Below are positions 7,529 to 14,381 of a stretch of DNA of 23,070 bases, one piece after another. Origin of the DNA: JBFJVD01 sp041624375. GTDB taxonomy: Bacteria; Chloroflexota; Anaerolineae; Anaerolineales; E44-bin32. The stretch spans positions 1 to 23,070 of the forward strand of contig JBFJVD010000017.1 of assembly GCA_041624375.1 (NCBI GenBank), given 5' to 3'. The notes beneath the pieces are model-generated. The model did not search any database, was not told the DNA's origin, and saw only the letters and a program-made list of their open reading frames with translations. The translations under genes were made by a program, and so were the position numbers. Positions within the stretch are counted from its first letter, which is position 1, and each line of letters starts with the position of its first letter.

Positions 7529-8758
7529 TCAATCAGCGGCAGCGGTCAGGAGCTGGCGAACTTCCGCACCGTGATCCACCACGTTGAGGTGCCGGATTCC
7601 GAGCGTAACCGCCAGGATGCCAAAGGCGATCACACCGGCGCCCGCGATCCATTCGATCAGCGAGGGGATGTAGGTCGTGTAGCGGACGACGGTCTCATTC
7701 GGCAGGTAGCTTAGCACCGCCAGCTGGCCGACAAGGTTGGTGTCCCAGCGATAGGCCACCAGCCCGGCAACGATCAATGCAAGTGCAAACAGGTGCAGTG
7801 GCCGGTTGCGCCGAAGACTCGGGTGCAGCAGGACAACCATCGGCACGATGATCCCGAGCAGCATCTCAGCCACCCAGAAATTGAATGCCAGCGGCCCACG
7901 CAGCAGCAGATTCAGGCTTTCTGTTCGTCCCGGATCATAGGTATAGGTTGTGGCCAGGACATCCCAGAAGCGCAAATATAAATAGGCGACCAGGGTCCAG
8001 CCGATGAAGCGGGAAAGCGAATCCACGTGGGACGGTTTGACCGATGCCTTCTGGCTCAGCCGTGCAGCGATCAGCGTGACGAGGAGCGTCATCGCCGGGC
8101 CGGCGGCCATCGCCGAAACAATGAACAGGATAGACAGCCCTGGATGGAACCAGATCGGGCGTGCCTTCACCACGGCGTAGGTCGCACCGAGCGAGGATTG
8201 GTGCAGCAAGGAAAGCACCAGGCCAATCACCGCCAGCGCCGGAGCCGCCTTGTGGGCCCCAGCCAGGATCTCCGCCGGACGCGGCCAGCTGCGGCGGAAC
8301 CATTCGGCTTCTCCCACGATGGGCGCGACTTCCACGGTGAGCACCAGCAGGTACAGAGTGACACACATCGTAACTTCCCACAGCACCGAGTGGGTGTTCC
8401 AGAAGACCAGTGCGTGCCAGAACCGTTCCGGGCGGCCAATATCCAGCAGCAAGGTCATCACCGCCATCGTGTAGCCGATCAGTCCGACATATACGGCTGT
8501 CCGTGCCAGTGGGCGGAACTGCTTCAGGCCGAGCAGGTAGACCCCTGCGGAGAGCAGGAATGCACCGGCGCTCAGGCCGATCGCGGAGAGATCGATCGTG
8601 ATCCAGAGCCCCCAGGGGACGAGATCGGTGAGGTTGGTAACCACCAGGCCGCGCGTGAAGATGATCGCCGCCGCCACCAGACCGGCGACAATGAAGGACA
8701 GAAGCACGCCAAGCCAAAGGTGATAACGATTCGGGCGGTAGGCAAGCAGCCGCATCAT
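7529..8758 (-). CDS. NrfD/PsrC-family quinone-interacting membrane subunit
   Basis: This 409-residue, strongly hydrophobic protein has about nine membrane helices. It carries NrfD-family features such as LVPWGLWITIDLSAIGLSAGAF, LDIGRPERFWHALVFWNTHSVLWEV and a HLFALALIVAG segment late in the chain. NrfD proteins have no metal centre of their own; they exchange electrons between the membrane quinone pool and a partner iron-sulfur protein. Its ATG overlaps the TGA of the upstream ferredoxin gene by four bases, giving tight coupling. With the octaheme cytochrome it makes a NrfBCD- or DsrJOP-like module. Direction of electron flow cannot be read from sequence. The start at 8758 is supported by the overlap. 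Confidence 0.9.
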   Translation of the reverse strand: MMRLLAYRPNRYHLWLGVLLSFIVAGLVAAAIIFTRGLVVTNLTDLVPWGLWITIDLSAIGLSAGAFLLSAGVYLLGLKQFRPLARTAVYVGLIGYTMAVMTLLLDIGRPERFWHALVFWNTHSVLWEVTMCVTLYLLVLTVEVAPIVGEAEWFRRSWPRPAEILAGAHKAAPALAVIGLVLSLLHQSSLGATYAVVKARPIWFHPGLSILFIVSAMAAGPAMTLLVTLIAARLSQKASVKPSHVDSLSRFIGWTLVAYLYLRFWDVLATTYTYDPGRTESLNLLLRGPLAFNFWVAEMLLGIIVPMVVLLHPSLRRNRPLHLFALALIVAGLVAYRWDTNLVGQLAVLSYLPNETVVRYTTYIPSLIEWIAGAGVIAFGILAVTLGIRHLNVVDHGAEVRQLLTAAAD

Positions 8759-9534
8759 GATACCGGCACCTCCTTGCGCTCTCGGGGCAGGTAATAGACC
8801 CTGGGAGCGGTTCCCAGATCCTCGCGGAGCCGGAAGCTCGGGTTAGCCGCCAGCAGCCGGCTGACGGTCGACTCAGGATCGTTCAGGTCGCCGAAGAAAC
8901 GAGCCCCAACCGGGCAGGCGACAACACAGGCCGGGGTGGCAGCCTCATCGACCCCCGGCGTCAGGCTGTTCTCCAGTCCGCGGTCGATCCGCTGCACGCA
9001 GAAGGTGCACTTCTCGACCACACCACGCGGTCGGCGCGGCACCTCCGGCTGCCCCCAGGTGGGGACGGCCGGGTTCTCCCCGTTGAACGCCTCCCAGTTG
9101 AAGGCTCGGGCGAAGTATGGGCAAGCGATCTCGCAGTAGCGACAACCGATGCAGCGGTCGTAATCCATCATCACGATGCCATCGTCTCTTTGGAAAGTCG
9201 CGCCAACTGGACAGACTTGCGTGCAGGGCGCCTCCTCGCAATGCATGCATGGGCGCGGCAGAAATGTCGGGCGCCCGTCTCCGTCTTCAATCTGGATCAG
9301 CCGGTTCCAGGCAATGGACGGTGGCACGTCGTTGTGCGCGGCGCACGCGAACGTGCAGTAGCCGCAGCCTGTGCAGCGCGCCAGGTCGATCACCATCGCC
9401 CAGCGGTGTTTTCCATCCGGGCGCTCGCCTGCAGGCCGCCTTGGAATCCTCGTGAGCTTCAGCCCGCCGGCGACCGCAACGGCTGTGCCGGCCGCCTTCA
9501 GGAAACTGCGCCGATTCAGTTTGACCTCAGTCAT
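8755..9534 (-). CDS. Tat-exported 4x[4Fe-4S] ferredoxin-like subunit (NrfC/DsrO type)
   Basis: This is a 259-residue electron-transfer subunit. The N-terminus has a twin-arginine signal (NRRSFLKAAG followed by an Ala/Val/Gly-rich stretch), so it is probably exported folded. Sixteen cysteines form four cluster motifs: CTGCGYCTFAC, CMHCEEAPCTQVCP, CIGCRYCEIACP, and CTFC with the later CVVACP. This is the order seen in NrfC, DsrO, PsrB and related proteins, which carry electrons between a catalytic or heme subunit and an NrfD membrane subunit. It lies nine bases after the octaheme gene and overlaps the NrfD-type gene. No molybdopterin subunit is encoded nearby, so the octaheme cytochrome is its likely partner (inference from order). 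Confidence 0.93.
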   Translation of the reverse strand: MTEVKLNRRSFLKAAGTAVAVAGGLKLTRIPRRPAGERPDGKHRWAMVIDLARCTGCGYCTFACAAHNDVPPSIAWNRLIQIEDGDGRPTFLPRPCMHCEEAPCTQVCPVGATFQRDDGIVMMDYDRCIGCRYCEIACPYFARAFNWEAFNGENPAVPTWGQPEVPRRPRGVVEKCTFCVQRIDRGLENSLTPGVDEAATPACVVACPVGARFFGDLNDPESTVSRLLAANPSFRLREDLGTAPRVYYLPRERKEVPVS

Positions 9535-9543
9535 GACATCCCC

Positions 9544-10449
9544 TCACGCATCGCTGGATTCGCGTAGGCGCCGGTACCAGCCCTCAAGCCACGGCGCCAG
9601 GATCATTCCCGCGGCCATGCCAACCAGGCCCGAGAGCAGGGCATAGCCGAAGGGACTGGCCGGGCTCGGCGTATCCTGCAGCAGGCCGGATTCGGACCCG
9701 CCCATCGAAAACGGAGGTTCCGGTGGCTGCACCTGGCCGTTGTCCAGCGCTGCATGATAGGAAGATTCATGGCAGTCGGTGCAGGTCGTCAGCTGGACAT
9801 GGAAGCTGTGGTCCCGTCCAGCATGCGCCTCGGTCGGATGCTCTTCGAGCACCCCGAGATGACAGTCGGCGCATGTCAGTCCTTCAGCTGTATGAACGGG
9901 ATGGATCTGGCCCTCGGTCAACTCGGGTTCGCGGTGGCAACCGGTGCACAGAGCCGAGGCGTCGGCGGCTTTCAGGCTGGTGCCATGCGGATCGTGACAA
10001 TCGATGCAGGCGATGCTGTGTGGGCTGACGCTCCAGGCGAAGTGTGTCTCCTGATGGCACTCACCACATAGGTCCGGCGAGCGCTCGACCGGCATCGGCT
10101 CTATCGGATGGGCCTCATTGACCGGTTGGTGACAGCTGGCGCACTCGATCCCGGAAGCGTAGACCTCTCCGTTTTGCGTTTCGTACTCGGTCGCATGACA
10201 ACCGAGGCACATGGCTGGCTCACGCTGGCCGGTCCAGGCCTCGAGGAATGCCGCCGTCTGGGCTGCGTCGGCGTGGGCGCTGGCCCGCCAAGCGGATACG
10301 AATTCCGTATGACATGCCGTGCAGTCAGGGGCCTGGGTATGTGGCCCCCAATCGCGGGGTTGCGCACTGCTGATGGCAACGGTTATGAACATGAGCGGCA
10401 GGGCAAACGCTATGCCCATCAGGCCTCGACGGAGCAGGAGGGATTTCAT
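9544..10449 (-). CDS. octaheme c-type cytochrome with C-terminal membrane anchor
   Basis: This 301-residue protein has a signal peptide (MKSLLLRRGLMGIAFALP, ending near ISSAQ) and eight CXXCH motifs at residues 43, 81, 103, 128, 148, 168, 193 and 223. Many extra His residues can serve as second axial ligands. After a Pro-rich linker a hydrophobic helix (about 267-286) and basic tail anchor it. ATG 10449 is chosen because AAGGGG lies eight bases upstream; GTG 10458 and ATG 10455 are in frame but too close to it. It heads the FeS and NrfD-type genes, as multiheme cytochromes do in Nrf, Dsr and Qrc-type modules. No catalytic heme motif such as CXXCK is seen, so it is more likely an electron carrier than a nitrite reductase. 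Confidence 0.9.
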   Translation of the reverse strand: MKSLLLRRGLMGIAFALPLMFITVAISSAQPRDWGPHTQAPDCTACHTEFVSAWRASAHADAAQTAAFLEAWTGQREPAMCLGCHATEYETQNGEVYASGIECASCHQPVNEAHPIEPMPVERSPDLCGECHQETHFAWSVSPHSIACIDCHDPHGTSLKAADASALCTGCHREPELTEGQIHPVHTAEGLTCADCHLGVLEEHPTEAHAGRDHSFHVQLTTCTDCHESSYHAALDNGQVQPPEPPFSMGGSESGLLQDTPSPASPFGYALLSGLVGMAAGMILAPWLEGWYRRLRESSDA

Positions 10450-10471
10450 CTTCATCACCCCTTGCAGTTCA

Positions 10472-10801
10472 TCAGGCCGGCCCTAGCGCCGGCGACCGAC
10501 GGAAGACATCACAAACCAGGCACGCCTGTGGCAGCCAGCCGCGCGCATCGCGAAAGTGCTGCCAGCAGGGAGTTTCAGGATTGTGGTATGCGGGGCAATT
10601 GCGGCGGCGGGCCGGTGAGCAGTCCCGCTGCTTCCAGCACGGGGGCCAGGGTGCGAGCGCTGACGGCAGCATACGCTCAGCCTCGGCTTCGGCCTGCCAG
10701 CGTGCATCGAGCCGGAGGAGTAGATAGGCGGCGAGTGCTGTCACCGCGACCGGAAGGCCGAAGCGCAGCCCAACGCCAAGAAGCGTAGTAAGCACCTCCA
10801 T
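10472..10801 (-). CDS. small membrane protein with cysteine-rich two-CW-type domain
   Basis: This 109-residue protein starts at ATG 10801, whose A is the last base of the upstream TGA (TGATG), so translation is coupled; the GTG just before it is less likely. One membrane helix (about 9-29) is followed by a soluble part with six cysteines at 55, 61, 69, 79, 94 and 97: PCWKQRDC, NCPAY, PCWQ and CLVC. Two CW pairs plus NCPAY and a closing CxxC match the small two-CW domain family, probably a metal or Fe-S binding site, though its function is not established. It sits 22 bases upstream of the octaheme cytochrome and may assist or regulate that complex (inference). Confidence 0.75.
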   Translation of the reverse strand: MEVLTTLLGVGLRFGLPVAVTALAAYLLLRLDARWQAEAEAERMLPSALAPWPPCWKQRDCSPARRRNCPAYHNPETPCWQHFRDARGWLPQACLVCDVFRRSPALGPA

Positions 10802-10920
10802 CACGACCGCAGCTGCTTCTGGGCCCGGCGATCCAGGCGGGACCCGATCATCAGAAGCGCCCCCAGCGGCAGGAGGACGCGGGCGGCGACCATCAGAAGA
10901 ATAATCAGTGCTCCATCCAT
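10801..10920 (-). CDS. 39-residue membrane miniprotein, first gene of the octaheme operon
   Basis: This short frame begins at ATG 10920 with GGAGG seven bases upstream, a better ribosome site than most genes here. It encodes one hydrophobic helix (ALIILLMVAARVLLPLG, then ALLMIG) and a basic tail ending RRAQKQLRS. Its TGA overlaps the ATG of the two-CW gene (TGATG). The strong ribosome site, overlap and membrane-protein composition make it a likely real gene too short for usual calling. It may be an assembly or accessory subunit of the NrfD-type complex; that role is inferred from position only. Confidence 0.65.
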   Translation of the reverse strand: MDGALIILLMVAARVLLPLGALLMIGSRLDRRAQKQLRS

Positions 10921-10966
10921 CTCACACCTCCGCCGCCTCTTGTTTCCACTTCCAGCCTATGCGGAG

Positions 10967-11091
10967 CCATGGGTCAAAACAATCCGCTCATGAACCGATT
11001 TTTCGGCTGGGTCGCCCAACCCATTCCATGGACCGGGTTACCTGGGGATGAAGAAGCAGCATGGGGCGGACAACCCATGCTGCTCATGGGG
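10967..11091. repeat. cluster of ATGGG/CCCAT dyads upstream of the octaheme operon
   Basis: The 245-base gap between the regulator at 11166 and the miniprotein start at 10920 is rich in dyad symmetry. There is an 11-bp perfect stem at 11055-11065 with 11074-11084 (8-base loop). CATGGG or CCCAT half-sites occur at 10967, 11019, 11027, 11060, 11074 and 11085, in both orientations, and CCGA-TTTT-TCGG lies at about 10995. It could be an operator array or a structured mRNA leader. No convincing -35/-10 pair was found for the minus-strand operon. Confidence 0.45.
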
Positions 11092-11110
11092 CAAACGACC
11101 CAGCGGAGCG

Positions 11111-11141
11111 AATCAAAACGGCCCGGGACTCACCCGGGCCG
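11111..11141 (-). terminator. intrinsic terminator of the second two-component operon
   Basis: On the minus strand a 9-bp stem (CGGCCCGGG, 5-base loop, CCCGGGCCG) is followed by TTTTGATT, 25 bases after the regulator stop codon. It separates this operon from the octaheme operon that continues in the same direction. Confidence 0.85.
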
Positions 11142-11165
11142 CTCGCCGGAGGGGGTTCCCACTGC

Positions 11166-11810
11166 CTAGGGTTCGATGATTCCCTTTCGGATGGCGTATT
11201 TCACCAGTTCGGTCCGTGAGTGCAGGTTGAGCTTGCGCATGATGTTTTCCCGGTGACGGGCGACCGTCTTTGGGCTAACGGACAGGATCTCACCAATCTC
11301 CGCGTTTGTGGCCCCATCCGCCAGGTACAGCAGCACTTCCTGCTCACGATCCGTCAGCCCGTCGATGCCTCGCAGCCGCTGCGCAGGCAGACCGTGATCC
11401 AGGTAGTCCCGCACAAGCAGCTTTGCCAGCGATGGATAGAGATACACCTCACCGCGCGCCGCTGCTTGCACGGCGGTCAGGAGCTCTTCGGGCGCCGCCC
11501 GCTTCGGCACATACCCGCTGGCGCCGGCGTCAAGCATCTTGAAGAAATAGGTGGCATCTTCATGGATCGTCAGTGCGACGATCGCCACCTCGGTCTCGGT
11601 CTGCTTGATTTCCCGCGCCACTTCGATCCCTGAGCGGTCGGGCATGCCAATATCCATCAACACCACATCCGGCTTGAGTTCGCGCACGGCGCGGAGCGCC
11701 TCCTCGGCGCTTCCAGCTTCGCCCACAATTTCGATCCCTGGCTCGCCTTCGAAGAGCATCCGCAGGCCAGAGCGCACAACCGGATGGTCGTCAACCAGCA
11801 ACAATTTCAT
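11166..11810 (-). CDS. NarL/FixJ-family response regulator
   Basis: The 214-residue regulator has a full receiver: LLLVDDHPVV, phospho-acceptor Asp53 in VVLMDIGMP, and the lysine in GYVPKRAAP. It has a C-terminal LuxR helix-turn-helix (LTDREQEVLLYLADG, NAEIGEILSVSPKTVARHREN, KLNLHSRTELVKYAI). Its ATG at 11810 lies 20 bases inside the end of the kinase gene, so the two are co-translated and cognate. The octaheme operon starts downstream in the same direction after a terminator, and the bc-complex genes lie upstream; either may be a target, which is inference. Confidence 0.94.
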   Translation of the reverse strand: MKLLLVDDHPVVRSGLRMLFEGEPGIEIVGEAGSAEEALRAVRELKPDVVLMDIGMPDRSGIEVAREIKQTETEVAIVALTIHEDATYFFKMLDAGASGYVPKRAAPEELLTAVQAAARGEVYLYPSLAKLLVRDYLDHGLPAQRLRGIDGLTDREQEVLLYLADGATNAEIGEILSVSPKTVARHRENIMRKLNLHSRTELVKYAIRKGIIEP

Positions 11811-13296
11811 CAGTGGTCTCTACCTTCCCCAGGATTTCCCGCGCCGGGTAAGGGATGGTGACCGAGACGCGGGTTCCATGGCCGGGGGCCGATTCCAGAG
11901 CAAAGCGACCGCTGAGCAGCGACGCTCGCTCCTCGATGCCCAGAAGCCCCCAGGCCGGACGCTCGGGCGTCTGGATCTTCCGTACATCGAATCCGCTACC
12001 GTCATCCTCTACGGTCAGCGTCACCGCCTGATCGGCGAACTCGAGACAGAGCAAGACATTGCACTGGCCTGCGTGCCGCACAACATTGGTGAGCGCTTCC
12101 TGTGCGATCCGGTAGAGTGCGATATTGAGCGCGGATCCGAGCTCGTGAGGCTCGCCGTGGACCTCGACAGCGACCCGGATATTAGCACGCTGCTGCAGGC
12201 TGCTGGCGTACCAGCGCAACGCGGCCGACAGCCCCAAATCGTCGAGCTGCGAGGGCCGCAGGTCGGAGATCATGCGACGCAGCTCGGTGAGCGAGCGGTC
12301 GACCATCGTCTCCAGATCCTGCAGGTGGGCGCGCGCCCGAGCCGGATCGCGCTCAAGTCCCCGAGAAATGGCTCGCAGGCCGAGGCCGATCGCCGTGAGC
12401 GATTGGCCGGATTCGTCATGTAGCTCGCGCGCGATCCGCTGCCGCTCCGCCTCCTGCGCGCTGACCACCCTGCGCAGAAGCTCGCTGCGCAAAGTTTCTC
12501 TTCGCCGGGCCTCGCTTAGGCGTTCGTCCTGAAGCTCCTGAATCTGCTGCTGGGTCGCCACTTCGAATGAGCGCAGGAAGAGCATCACGAACACGGCGGC
12601 GACAACCGCTGCGGCGGCCCGAAGGAGCTGTACCGGGAAGCCGAAAACGTTGAAGAACAGTTCCTGATTGATGATCGTTGACGGCGCCAACAAGCTGGTC
12701 CGGGTGAAGACCTGTCCGATCAGACCGTACCAGGCGAACGCCACCGCGGCCCACAGGCTGTGACGTCCAAATTGTGCAAGCCCGGCGCGGCGGAACTCTC
12801 GCTGCTGAACGATCAGGCCGAGGCTGGCCAGCAGCGCCGATGGGACCCCCAGCACATAGCGGCTCCAGACATCGGCTGCGTTCCAGAGATCGACTTGCGG
12901 GACAAATCGGCCACGGAGCGCCAGGAGTCCAAAGCCCCAGATGGCCGCCTGCATCAACGGCACCAGATATGCTGCCCGGCGCCGTTCCTCAGTTGGCGCA
13001 AGCAGCCAGGCCCCAAAGGCTGTCAGAGAGAGGAAGGAGAACGCCAGCAGCCCGAGCCGAGCACCCTCCCAGAACAACCCGCCGACATCCTGCAGCGGCA
13101 GCAGCTCGAGCACGAGGAACATCTCCATCCATTCATGAACACCGTGCAGGAGGCCAAACGCCGCCAATGGACGCAAGGCGATATGGAGGCGCGTCCCCGC
13201 CTCCCTTCCCACCTCCAGAATGATGGCGAACCCCATGCTGAAGAAGGCAAGTCCGTAGATGAAGTAGATCAGCGCAAAGCTCTCGGAACCAGGCAA
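11791..13296 (-). CDS. NarX/DesK-type sensor histidine kinase with 7-helix membrane sensor domain
   Basis: This 501-residue kinase probably starts with TTG at 13296: GGGAGGG sits about six bases upstream, and the first Met inside the frame falls within helix 1. Seven hydrophobic helices occupy residues 8-244, with HGVHEW at 51-56. A coiled linker (about 246-285) leads to the HisKA_3 site His293 in RIARELHDESGQSL. The ATPase domain has QEALTNVVRHA, VEDDGSGFD and WGLLGIEERA. The whole sensor region aligns with that of the kinase at 4569: YGLAFFSMGFAI against YGLTFFVLGLAI, the HGxHEW motif, and a late TIINQ/VINNH motif. The two are paralogues. The signal is unknown. It overlaps its regulator by 20 bases. 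Confidence 0.92.
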   Translation of the reverse strand: MPGSESFALIYFIYGLAFFSMGFAIILEVGREAGTRLHIALRPLAAFGLLHGVHEWMEMFLVLELLPLQDVGGLFWEGARLGLLAFSFLSLTAFGAWLLAPTEERRRAAYLVPLMQAAIWGFGLLALRGRFVPQVDLWNAADVWSRYVLGVPSALLASLGLIVQQREFRRAGLAQFGRHSLWAAVAFAWYGLIGQVFTRTSLLAPSTIINQELFFNVFGFPVQLLRAAAAVVAAVFVMLFLRSFEVATQQQIQELQDERLSEARRRETLRSELLRRVVSAQEAERQRIARELHDESGQSLTAIGLGLRAISRGLERDPARARAHLQDLETMVDRSLTELRRMISDLRPSQLDDLGLSAALRWYASSLQQRANIRVAVEVHGEPHELGSALNIALYRIAQEALTNVVRHAGQCNVLLCLEFADQAVTLTVEDDGSGFDVRKIQTPERPAWGLLGIEERASLLSGRFALESAPGHGTRVSVTIPYPAREILGKVETTDEIVAG

Positions 13297-13343
13297 GACT
13301 GCCCTCCCACCCTCAACCGAAGGAAGCCAAGACGCGACAAAGC

Positions 13344-13364
13344 ATCGGTCAGGGATGGACCGAT
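13344..13364. promoter_or_regulatory. inverted repeat upstream of the kinase gene, candidate operator
   Basis: ATCGGTC and GACCGAT form a perfect 7-bp inverted repeat separated by seven bases, 48-68 bases before the kinase TTG start. On the minus strand, ACCGATTC occurs again further upstream and TACCCTC directly precedes the element. It may be the regulator's own site (autoregulation), which is inference. TTGAAA with a weak TAACGT 16 bases later lies further upstream and could be the promoter. Confidence 0.35.
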
Positions 13365-13466
13365 TTGAGGGTACTTGACGCCCATATCACAGGACAGTGA
13401 CGTTAATCCTGCCTGAATCGGTTTCAAGTCCGGTTTGGGCGATGCCTGGAGAAGGAGCGTGCTGGG

Positions 13467-14375
13467 CTAGCGGCGGAGGGGGGTGCCGCAGTTCCGGCAG
13501 AACCGGTCGCTGACGCCGGCAGGCGTGCCGCAGTTGTGACAGAAGGTGGTGGCGGCGTCAACGCTCTCCGGCTTCGCCTGCCGCCGCCGCCGCTGCGGAC
13601 GGCGCGCTGGGGCACGCCGCCGATTCATGAGCAGGTAGCCGCCAGCACCGACCACAAGGGCCACCGCGCCGGCGATCAGCCAGGGAGTCAGGCGGGCCAG
13701 CTGCGGGGTGTCGCCCAAGGTCGGTTCCGGCCGGCCGAGCGCCGGCGCCGCCTGGAACAGATCGGCCGAAAGAGTCCCGGACTCGTTGCGGTAGTTGAAG
13801 CTGATCAGCGGCCCGGCGCCGGCTCCGATCCCCTCCAGCGGCGCGCTGAAGTAGACCAGGCCGTCCTCGCCCACCCGCTGAGTCTCCGGCGCAGGCGTGA
13901 TTTGCAGACCCTCGGCGGAAGCCGGCTGCTGGACCTCATAGATGCCCTGGGTCACGCCCAAGCCGCCCGGCCAGTCAAACTCAAAGCGCCGCAGGTCGGC
14001 CTCGATTGTCAGATCGGCGTAGAACTCGACCCAGACCACAAGACTGTCTGTCTCCACTGCGATCCAGGCCCGGCTTTCCTCGACCGTGCGGGTGTAGTTG
14101 GCGTTGAGCAGGTTGCCGTCCGGTCCGAGGCGGGCGACTGCAAACGGATCACCAACATCGGCAGGAATCGGCACGCGGACCATGGTTGGCAGCTGGGTGT
14201 CCGCTGCAAGCTCGGCACGGTAGATCACGAGGACGGCAGCTCGATCGAACTCCGGCCAGAAAGAGATATCGAGTCGCTCGATTCGAGGAGGTCCCTGCGC
14301 GAGCGCGGGAGGCGGCTCAATGCTTGAGCCGGCCACGAACAGGCAGATCGCCAGCAGCGTTCGCACTCGACGCAT
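13467..14375 (-). CDS. secreted beta-rich protein with membrane helix and C-terminal zinc ribbon, function unknown
   Basis: This 302-residue protein has a signal peptide (to about residue 27, ALAQ), an outer domain of about 200 residues rich in beta-strand-like and acidic stretches, one membrane helix (232-250), a strongly basic linker (RRRAPARRPQRRRR) and a zinc ribbon with Cys279, Cys282, Cys293 and Cys296 (CHNCG, CRNCG). The charge pattern places the ribbon in the cytoplasm. I do not recognise the outer domain. It is the last gene of the bc-complex cluster, six bases after a diheme cytochrome c gene, with no ribosome site of note, so it is probably translated by coupling. A role in assembly or stability of that complex is inferred. 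Confidence 0.75.
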   Translation of the reverse strand: MRRVRTLLAICLFVAGSSIEPPPALAQGPPRIERLDISFWPEFDRAAVLVIYRAELAADTQLPTMVRVPIPADVGDPFAVARLGPDGNLLNANYTRTVEESRAWIAVETDSLVVWVEFYADLTIEADLRRFEFDWPGGLGVTQGIYEVQQPASAEGLQITPAPETQRVGEDGLVYFSAPLEGIGAGAGPLISFNYRNESGTLSADLFQAAPALGRPEPTLGDTPQLARLTPWLIAGAVALVVGAGGYLLMNRRRAPARRPQRRRRQAKPESVDAATTFCHNCGTPAGVSDRFCRNCGTPLRR

Positions 14376-14381
14376 TCCGAT

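Noticed and set aside
9544..10449. Octaheme cytochrome as a nitrite or hydroxylamine reductase
   Set aside because: No CXXCK or other special catalytic heme motif is present, and the protein is short with a membrane anchor, so an electron-carrier role fits better.
10960..10990. TTGACC on the minus strand as -35 of the octaheme operon
   Set aside because: No acceptable -10 occurs 16-18 bases downstream; the best TAGGCT is only 12 bases away.
12760..13368. Plus-strand frame of 202 codons antisense to the kinase membrane domain
   Set aside because: The product is polar and low-complexity. The minus strand encodes a coherent 7-helix domain shared with a paralogue.
13395..13425. FNR/CRP-like dyad (TTGAA, TTCAG) upstream of the second kinase
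   Set aside because: The halves match each other imperfectly and differ from the FNR consensus, so it cannot be told from chance.
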